This document shows positions 7,805 through 11,967 of a DNA stretch of 11,967 bases, piece after piece. Numbering within the stretch: position 1 is the first letter of the stretch; the number at the start of each line of letters is the position of its first letter. A model generated the notes under the pieces. It saw nothing but the letters and a program-made list of their open reading frames with translations, was not told the DNA's origin and made no database searches. The DNA is from Woeseia sp964560775. Lineage in GTDB: Bacteria > Pseudomonadota > Gammaproteobacteria > Steroidobacterales > Woeseiaceae. Both the position numbers and the translations under genes were made by a program. Where the stretch lies: assembly GCA_964560775.1 (NCBI GenBank), contig CAZLNH010000379.1:1-11967 (forward strand), in the 5' to 3' direction.

Positions 7805-9118
7805 TCAGTCCTCGGTGGTGTTTGCGGCAGCCGGGGTCCGGTCATAGGAGCGGCCGAGCAGCGCGCCGGTCAGTGCCCATAGCGCGGCAATCGCGGCGGC
7901 GATTATAGCAATCCCGGAAAGCCCGAGGCTGAACGTGGCCGCAATGGCGGTATAGGCCCACGCAGTCACCATGTCGCCGCCGCGATAGACGACGATGTCG
8001 ATGACCGGTTTCGCCTTGTAGCGCCGCTCCTGGTCCACCAGTGTAAACAGCATCTCGCGCCCGGGCCGGGTAATAGCGTAGTTGCCCACGCGCCGCGCAA
8101 CCTGTATCGCCACCAGTACCGCGAGTATCGGCGAGGCTGCAACAATCGCCCAGCCGCCGACCATCAGGACAGGGACCAACGCGAGCGTCGTGCTCATGCC
8201 GAAACGCACCGCAAGGCGGCCGGTACCGAATAGTGCAATCAGGATTGTCAGCACATTGATGACAAGATCGATTCCGCCCCAGATACGCGTTCGGGTTGCG
8301 AGCTCGAAATCGCGCAACAGGTCACGAAGCTCGAAATAGAAAAACGTATTCATCATGACGTACAGCAGGATGAACAGCGCAATACCGAGCAGGTACGGAT
8401 CGCGCACCAACAGCATGAAGCCGGAAAACGGGTTCCGGCCGAGCCTCACCTGCTTGCTCAGGTCCGCCTGCAGCGTCTCGTTGCCCAGGTCGGTGACCTT
8501 GAGCCGGTCGAGCACCCGGATAATCGGTACCGGCACCAGCAGCAGCGCCGCCGAGACCAGCATCAGGTTGTTGGTGCCGATATTGTCAGCGAAAAAAACC
8601 GGCACGATCGGGCCGACGATGGCACCGGCGCTGGCACCGGTTGCGATGACGGCGAACAATCGCGGTGCCTGCTCCTTGTTGAACAGGCCCGACATGAAAC
8701 TCCAGAACACCGACACGTGAAACAGGCTGAAAACGCTTAGCCAGACATAAAAAGTCTTGTTGACCCACGTGAGGTTCGGCAGCAGCGACGCACCGAAGTA
8801 GAAGCCGACGAACGTGGCGGCGAAGAAAATATAGACGCCCGGTACCAGCCGCCGGAAACGCACGTGAGGAATGATGGCGCCATACAGTGACACCGCCAGT
8901 ACACTGAAACCGAACGTCGCCGTCCACAGCCAGCTCAGCTCCGCATCCGTCCATTCGCTCGAAAGTGCATCGCGTACCGGCCGCAGGATGAAATACGCAG
9001 CCATCAGGATGAATACGAACGAGAAGGACAGCAGTGTTGCTTTAAGTTCGTGCGGCTCGATTTTGGTCGCCGCGCGGATCGCGTTCTTCAGCGGGCTCTC
9101 GCCCGGTTTTGTTGCCAT
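7805..9118 (-). CDS. Npt1/Npt2-type (ATP/ADP translocase-related) MFS membrane carrier
   Basis: This is an inner-membrane carrier of the major-facilitator type, related to the nucleotide transporters (ATP:ADP antiporter family) of intracellular bacteria. Homologues are common in free-living proteobacteria and their cargo is generally unknown. The 437-residue protein shows about twelve hydrophobic stretches, for example near 29-46, 62-83, 92-113, 123-143, 155-176, 184-202, 242-262, 282-300, 309-340, 384-400 and 402-422. Family signatures are AAYFILRPVRDALSSEW (40-56) and RPGREMLFTLVDQERRYKAK (351-370), followed by VIDIVVYRGGD (372-382). The frame opens with GTG 9121 directly before ATG 9118; GGGAG lies 6 bases before the ATG, so I prefer the ATG. 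It sits 40 bases after the transglycosylase-like gene and 6 bases before the thiolase gene. Nucleotide transport should not be assumed. Confidence 0.85.
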   Translation of the reverse strand: MATKPGESPLKNAIRAATKIEPHELKATLLSFSFVFILMAAYFILRPVRDALSSEWTDAELSWLWTATFGFSVLAVSLYGAIIPHVRFRRLVPGVYIFFAATFVGFYFGASLLPNLTWVNKTFYVWLSVFSLFHVSVFWSFMSGLFNKEQAPRLFAVIATGASAGAIVGPIVPVFFADNIGTNNLMLVSAALLLVPVPIIRVLDRLKVTDLGNETLQADLSKQVRLGRNPFSGFMLLVRDPYLLGIALFILLYVMMNTFFYFELRDLLRDFELATRTRIWGGIDLVINVLTILIALFGTGRLAVRFGMSTTLALVPVLMVGGWAIVAASPILAVLVAIQVARRVGNYAITRPGREMLFTLVDQERRYKAKPVIDIVVYRGGDMVTAWAYTAIAATFSLGLSGIAIIAAAIAALWALTGALLGRSYDRTPAAANTTED

Positions 9119-9158
9119 CACTGGCTCCCGTCAGCTGCAGTCGTTGACCGGCCCTGGC

Positions 9159-9815
9159 TCAGAATATCCACCAGCCGGAATCGAGGTCGTCCTCGCAGCG
9201 CCTGAGCTGCGCGCCCCACTCTTTTGCACGGTACTCGACCTGTCGCGCCACATTCTTAAGCCAGCGCTTCGAACGGTATGACCGCCGCTGCCAGCCGGTG
9301 TGGCCCTCATGGTAGGCAAGATACTGGTTATAGGGATCCCACTTCGAGATGCCCAGCGCACTTTGTGACCGGTTGGTGTACCAGCCGACAAAATCGATGG
9401 CGTCGCCAAAATCGTCGCGATCGGCAAAATAATGTCCTGTCTCGTCCTGGTACCAGTTCCATGTGCTGTCCAGCACTTGCGCATAGCCGTAGGCATCGGA
9501 CGGACGCGTCCACGGAATGAAACCCAGGAGCTTCGTGCGCGGCGGCCGTGCATCGAAGCGGAATGATGATTCCTGGTGAACAATCGCCATTTGCACATGC
9601 ACCGGCGTGCCCCATTTCTTCTCCGATTTCTTGGCCTCTTTGTACCAGCCGCCCTTTTCTTCAAATATCGCGCACAGGTTCTCGATATTGCCGGGCGGTG
9701 TCGTCGCACAAGCGGAAGCGAGCACCAGCCACCCGATGCAGAGCGTCAATATCGCCAGGCGATGGACGACCGCACTTCTGGACTGCCGCGCCCTGTTGCA
9801 CATACGTCGGAACAT
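9159..9815 (-). CDS. Lipoprotein with lytic-transglycosylase (SLT-like) domain
   Basis: This is probably a membrane-anchored peptidoglycan lytic enzyme acting in the periplasm. From ATG 9815 (218 residues) there is an arginine-rich N-terminus, a hydrophobic segment LAILTLCIGWLVLA and a lipobox ASAC with Cys36, so a lipoprotein signal peptide is likely. The catalytic domain follows: Glu82 in AIVHQESSFRFD is the expected transglycosylase glutamate, followed by SDAYGYAQVLDSTWNWY and YLAYHEGHTGWQRRSY, resembling the small single-domain SLT_4-like family. The frame extends to a GTG at 9836, but a promoter-like -10 at 9855-9850 would leave that codon almost no leader, so I prefer 9815; neither start has a clear ribosome site. 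It is the first gene of the minus-strand cluster. Enzymatic activity is inferred from the motifs only. Confidence 0.87.
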   Translation of the reverse strand: MFRRMCNRARQSRSAVVHRLAILTLCIGWLVLASACATTPPGNIENLCAIFEEKGGWYKEAKKSEKKWGTPVHVQMAIVHQESSFRFDARPPRTKLLGFIPWTRPSDAYGYAQVLDSTWNWYQDETGHYFADRDDFGDAIDFVGWYTNRSQSALGISKWDPYNQYLAYHEGHTGWQRRSYRSKRWLKNVARQVEYRAKEWGAQLRRCEDDLDSGWWIF

Positions 9816-9849
9816 TGATAGGAAAACCGTAATCACCCGCTACTGCACC

Positions 9850-9880
9850 AGTATAACCGCATGCTTTTGCTGCTTGCCAA
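9850..9880 (-). promoter_or_regulatory. Candidate promoter of the transglycosylase/carrier/thiolase/nitroreductase cluster
   Basis: On the minus strand, TTGGCA (9880-9875) and TATACT (9855-9850) are separated by 19 bases. The -10 matches the sigma-70 consensus at five of six bases and the -35 at four of six. The spacer is at the long end of what is accepted. The implied transcription start is near 9843, about 28 bases before ATG 9815. Confidence 0.45.
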
Positions 9881-9907
9881 AGCCCCCCCCTCCCCGCAGG
9901 GGGGCTT
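9880..9907. repeat. Inverted repeat, 9-bp G/C-rich stem
   Basis: AAGCCCCCC (9880-9888) and GGGGGGCTT (9899-9907) are perfect reverse complements with a 10-base loop. The element lies between two divergent genes and abuts the candidate -35 of the minus-strand cluster. There is no T-run on either side, so a standard intrinsic terminator is not supported. It could be a hairpin in the leader of the plus-strand gene, a weak insulator between the two transcription units, or a protein site. Its role is unknown. Confidence 0.6.
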
Positions 9908-9989
9908 CCGGTGCTCCCCCGAGGTCGCTGGATACTTCGGTAAGTGCTACCGTTGGTGTGTCAGAAGGATCCCGTTCGAGGAGATTACC

Positions 9990-10493
9990 GTGTCTGACCC
10001 GAAGAAACCGCCCGGCGCCGGCAGTGAAAAGCGACGGGTACAGATGGACGATCGTGGCCGCTCGGTTTGGGTGGGCACCATTGAAACAGCCGAGCTTGAG
10101 ATAGTCTCGACGCAGATGCTGAAGACGCTGCTGGACTCCGCCGACGCGGGTAACCGCAAGCAGGTTGAGCAGCTTGCGAGCCGTGACGACGAAGGTTACC
10201 TGGCCCGTAACGCCGCCACTGGCCACTTCCAGATCATCGACGACACCGACCTGCAGGCGATACTGAACCAGCATAAGGCTTCGGCGCCCGCCCAGGCGCC
10301 GCAACCCGACAGCATGGAAGAATCGGCGCAACTCTCCGAGGCGGATGACAACGAACTGTCGCTGGTCAGCACACAGGCGCTACGAAAGATCCTGGGCGAA
10401 AGCACCGGCGAAAAGCGCAAAGTTGGCGCAACCCCCGATGAGAAATTCAGCCGCGATGATGCCGGCGGATTTGATCCTTACAACACTGGCTGA
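9990..10493 (+). CDS. Unrecognised protein with two diverged ~45-residue repeats
   Basis: I do not recognise this 167-residue protein and give it no function. It is hydrophilic, with no signal peptide or membrane segment, so a cytosolic location is likely. The start is GTG 9990, with AGGAG (9979-9983) six bases upstream; the frame opens earlier but lacks such a site. The N-terminus is basic (KKPPGAGSEKRR), followed by MDDRGRSVWVG. Two units can be aligned: residues 35-78 begin ELEIVSTQMLKTLLDS, carry SRDDEG at 64-69 and end near NAATG; residues 122-167 begin ELSLVSTQALRKILGE, carry SRDDAG at 154-159 and end FDPYNTG. An Ala/Pro/Gln-rich linker (about 97-110) and an acidic stretch separate them. 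It diverges from the transglycosylase gene and converges on the kinase gene with 14 bases between stops. It may be a small regulator or scaffold, but that is speculation. Confidence 0.85.
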   Translation: MSDPKKPPGAGSEKRRVQMDDRGRSVWVGTIETAELEIVSTQMLKTLLDSADAGNRKQVEQLASRDDEGYLARNAATGHFQIIDDTDLQAILNQHKASAPAQAPQPDSMEESAQLSEADDNELSLVSTQALRKILGESTGEKRKVGATPDEKFSRDDAGGFDPYNTG

Positions 10494-10507
10494 GCATGTG
10501 GTAACGG

Positions 10508-11575
10508 CTACCGGTGCGGAGCTGAAACCTGCCGCAATCGCTCACTGACCTGGTCACGGGACAATGCTCTCAATCGCACCAGGTATTCACCCGCGCTCGA
10601 TTCCCTGAGCGCCGCTTCGCCAAGGTACTCGTCGCCCTGCCCGCGTTGTGTCACGCGCCAGTGCAATATCGCGACAGTCGCGGCCAACCGCGTGCTGATG
10701 AGATCATAGAGCAGGTCGATTTCCGTCTTGTCGAGGACCGAGACCTGGTGATAGCCGGCCACGAACTCTGCGATCCACTTGAGCACATCGCCATCGGGTG
10801 TTCGCATATAGGATGCCGCGACGGCGACGTCAACGATCAGCGGTGCATGCAGCATGTCGCCGAAATCGATAATGCCTGCCATGCGATCGGGAAGCCCGGG
10901 CTCTACCAGTACGTTCGCCGGATTCATGTCGTTGTGCACGACCTGCGCGCGCAGTGACCCGTATATCGGTAGCACCCGCTGTACAAAGTCGTCGATCACA
11001 GTGGTAACGACACCGCGCAGCCCCTCATCACCGATACAGTGCAACAAGTCGCGCAATATCGGTGCCTGGCGCATATCCCACAACAGCGCCTGTGACGAAC
11101 CGGCATGCTCGAACCCCTCAAGGGCACGCGCCAGTTTCGCAAGGCCGGCACCGAGATCCCGACAGAGTGGTGCGCTGAGCGTGTCGGTATCCAGCGGCTG
11201 TCCCGGTACGTAACTGACGAGACGCGTGACATGCACGTTGTTGTTCAGTGCCAGGTTGAAATGGCTGCGTCCATCGCGTGTCGGGATGATCCGTGGAACG
11301 CCGAATCCGGCCGGCGGACGGGAGGCAATATGCTCGAGTGCCCGTACCTGGAATTCGGTGACGACCGAAGCCTCTGCCGCGTTGGCAATCTTCAGCACGT
11401 AACGTGTGCCATCGGCAAGTTTCAACAGAAAGTTCTGGTCGCGCTCGCTGGTCAGCGGCGTCGCCTCTGCCCCGATCCCGTAGTATTCGGCGGCTATCGT
11501 GCAGGCCTGGTCCCGGCCCAGTGCCGGCGGCACGGTGGCGATAACGGTGAGCGGGCTGTCAGTTTCCTGCGTCAT
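10508..11575 (-). CDS. APH-family phosphotransferase, hydroxylysine kinase-like
   Basis: This is a soluble small-molecule kinase of the aminoglycoside phosphotransferase/choline kinase fold, 355 residues. Visible elements are YYGIGAEATPLTSERDQNFL (31-50), the ATP-binding Lys62 in YVLKIANAAEA, the catalytic loop VVHNDMNPANVLV with Asp216 and Asn221, and the metal-binding Asp237 in GIIDFGD. The SERDQNF plus LKIANA pattern is characteristic of hydroxylysine kinase-like proteins and of the kinase domain fused to class-III aminotransferases. Here it stands alone with no aminotransferase attached. ATG 11575 has GAGG six bases upstream. A role in amino-acid or amino-alcohol catabolism is plausible, but the substrate is not shown; an antibiotic-resistance role is unlikely. 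Confidence 0.88.
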   Translation of the reverse strand: MTQETDSPLTVIATVPPALGRDQACTIAAEYYGIGAEATPLTSERDQNFLLKLADGTRYVLKIANAAEASVVTEFQVRALEHIASRPPAGFGVPRIIPTRDGRSHFNLALNNNVHVTRLVSYVPGQPLDTDTLSAPLCRDLGAGLAKLARALEGFEHAGSSQALLWDMRQAPILRDLLHCIGDEGLRGVVTTVIDDFVQRVLPIYGSLRAQVVHNDMNPANVLVEPGLPDRMAGIIDFGDMLHAPLIVDVAVAASYMRTPDGDVLKWIAEFVAGYHQVSVLDKTEIDLLYDLISTRLAATVAILHWRVTQRGQGDEYLGEAALRESSAGEYLVRLRALSRDQVSERLRQVSAPHR

Positions 11576-11828
11576 GGCTGGCCTCGTTCCGGCAGATTCG
11601 AAAAAAGCTCAGAAAAACAAGGGCGACCAAGACTTTTGCAGAGCATGGACAGTATGATCGCGGCGCCATCGGCCGGCAACCCGGTGGCGGACCGCGGCGC
11701 ACCGGCGCATGGCCGGGAGCGCATGTTCCGTATACAATCATGGCTCTTCGATGCCGGGGCCGCAGAGGCGGCCGGCCGTGATGCCGGGGTCGAACGTCAC
11801 CTAATATAAAAGATAAGGACGGTTAGCT
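11576..11828. other. Divergent intergenic region
   Basis: This stretch separates the kinase gene from the right-edge gene and should hold both promoters. For the plus strand, TACAAT (11733-11738) is a good -10 match, but no strong -35 lies at the right distance (TGGCCG near 11710). A 10-base direct repeat, GATGCCGGGG, occurs at 11750-11759 and 11780-11789, exactly 30 bases apart. A G/C-rich segment fills 11660-11725. I find no convincing gene or RNA here. Confidence 0.5.
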
Positions 11829-11967
11829 ATGCCTCTCGATATCACATTCACACTGAGCGATCAGGATCTCGATCATTTCCAGGATATCGTTGACAAGGCC
11901 AAGTCGGCCATGAAGAACGATCTGGAGGACAAGGAAGTCGAGGAGGCGGCCCGCAAGCTGATCGACG
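11829..11967 (+). CDS. Probable DUF1232 (YkvA-like) protein, N-terminal part only
   Basis: The first 46 codons of a gene that runs off the right edge. The visible protein begins MPLDITFTLSDQDLDHFQDI and continues with a charged helical stretch rich in Lys, Asp and Glu (KNDLEDKEVEEAARK). This opening resembles proteobacterial DUF1232/YkvA-family proteins that I recall, but the diagnostic DUF1232 core would lie beyond the window. ATG 11829 is preceded by AAGGA with about a 9-base spacer. Function in this family is not established. Confidence 0.6.
   Translation, partial: MPLDITFTLSDQDLDHFQDIVDKAKSAMKNDLEDKEVEEAARKLID

Noticed and set aside
10494..10520. Hairpin GGTA-ACGGC-TACC between the convergent 167-residue protein and kinase genes
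   Set aside because: A four-base stem with no T-run is too weak to call a terminator.
11646..11809. Possible small plus-strand gene of about 53 codons before the right-edge gene
   Set aside because: It has no clear ribosome site, contains the candidate TACAAT promoter element and the direct repeat, and its Ala/Gly/Arg-rich translation matches what GC-rich noncoding DNA gives.
1..11967. Mobile element, CRISPR array, defence island or tRNA/rRNA
   Set aside because: No transposase or integrase motifs, no regularly spaced repeats, no recognisable RNA genes, and gene composition is uniform across the window.

Overview
The window is a GC-rich bacterial chromosome segment, most likely from a gammaproteobacterium. 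I infer this from the five-step, HutF-type histidine pathway under a GntR-family HutC, the PcaF-like thiolase, the Npt1/Npt2-type carrier and the apparent DUF1232 (YkvA-like) gene at the right edge. There is no transposase, integrase, CRISPR array, rRNA or tRNA that I can recognise. Coding density is very high, and the largest gene-free stretch is about 250 bases (11576-11828).

Left half (1-5999): a histidine-utilisation (hut) locus. On the minus strand run hutF, hutC, hutU and hutH, joined by 1-base and 4-base overlaps or a 23-base gap. hutH is cut by the left window edge. hutI is transcribed divergently. The gap of about 80 bases between hutF and hutI holds a perfect 10-base palindrome, TGTATATACA, which fits a HutC operator, so HutC would control both transcripts and its own synthesis. 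The enzymes convert histidine to urocanate (HutH), imidazolonepropionate (HutU), formimidoylglutamate (HutI) and formylglutamate (HutF). The last enzyme, HutG (N-formylglutamate deformylase), is not in the window. It may lie beyond the left edge downstream of hutH.

Middle (6012-9836): a compact minus-strand cluster of four genes in the order lipoprotein lytic-transglycosylase-like protein, Npt1/Npt2-type (ATP/ADP-translocase-related) membrane carrier, PcaF/PaaJ-like thiolase, and small nitroreductase. The last three junctions are 40 bases, 6 bases and a 1-base overlap, so co-transcription is likely although the products are functionally unlike one another. hutI and the nitroreductase gene converge with only 12 bases between stops.

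Right part (9837-11967): an intergenic region with a 9-bp G/C-rich inverted repeat separates the transglycosylase gene from a plus-strand gene for an unrecognised 167-residue protein. That protein is built from two diverged copies of a roughly 45-residue unit and is the least explained gene here. It converges on an APH-fold kinase resembling hydroxylysine kinase. After about 250 bases of divergent intergenic DNA comes the first 46 codons of a probable DUF1232 (YkvA-like) protein, cut by the right edge.

Overall this is mainly ordinary metabolic and envelope gene content. I do not see a defence system, mobile element or biosynthetic cluster. The items most worth a second look are the duplicated-motif protein, the mixed four-gene cluster and the hut control region.
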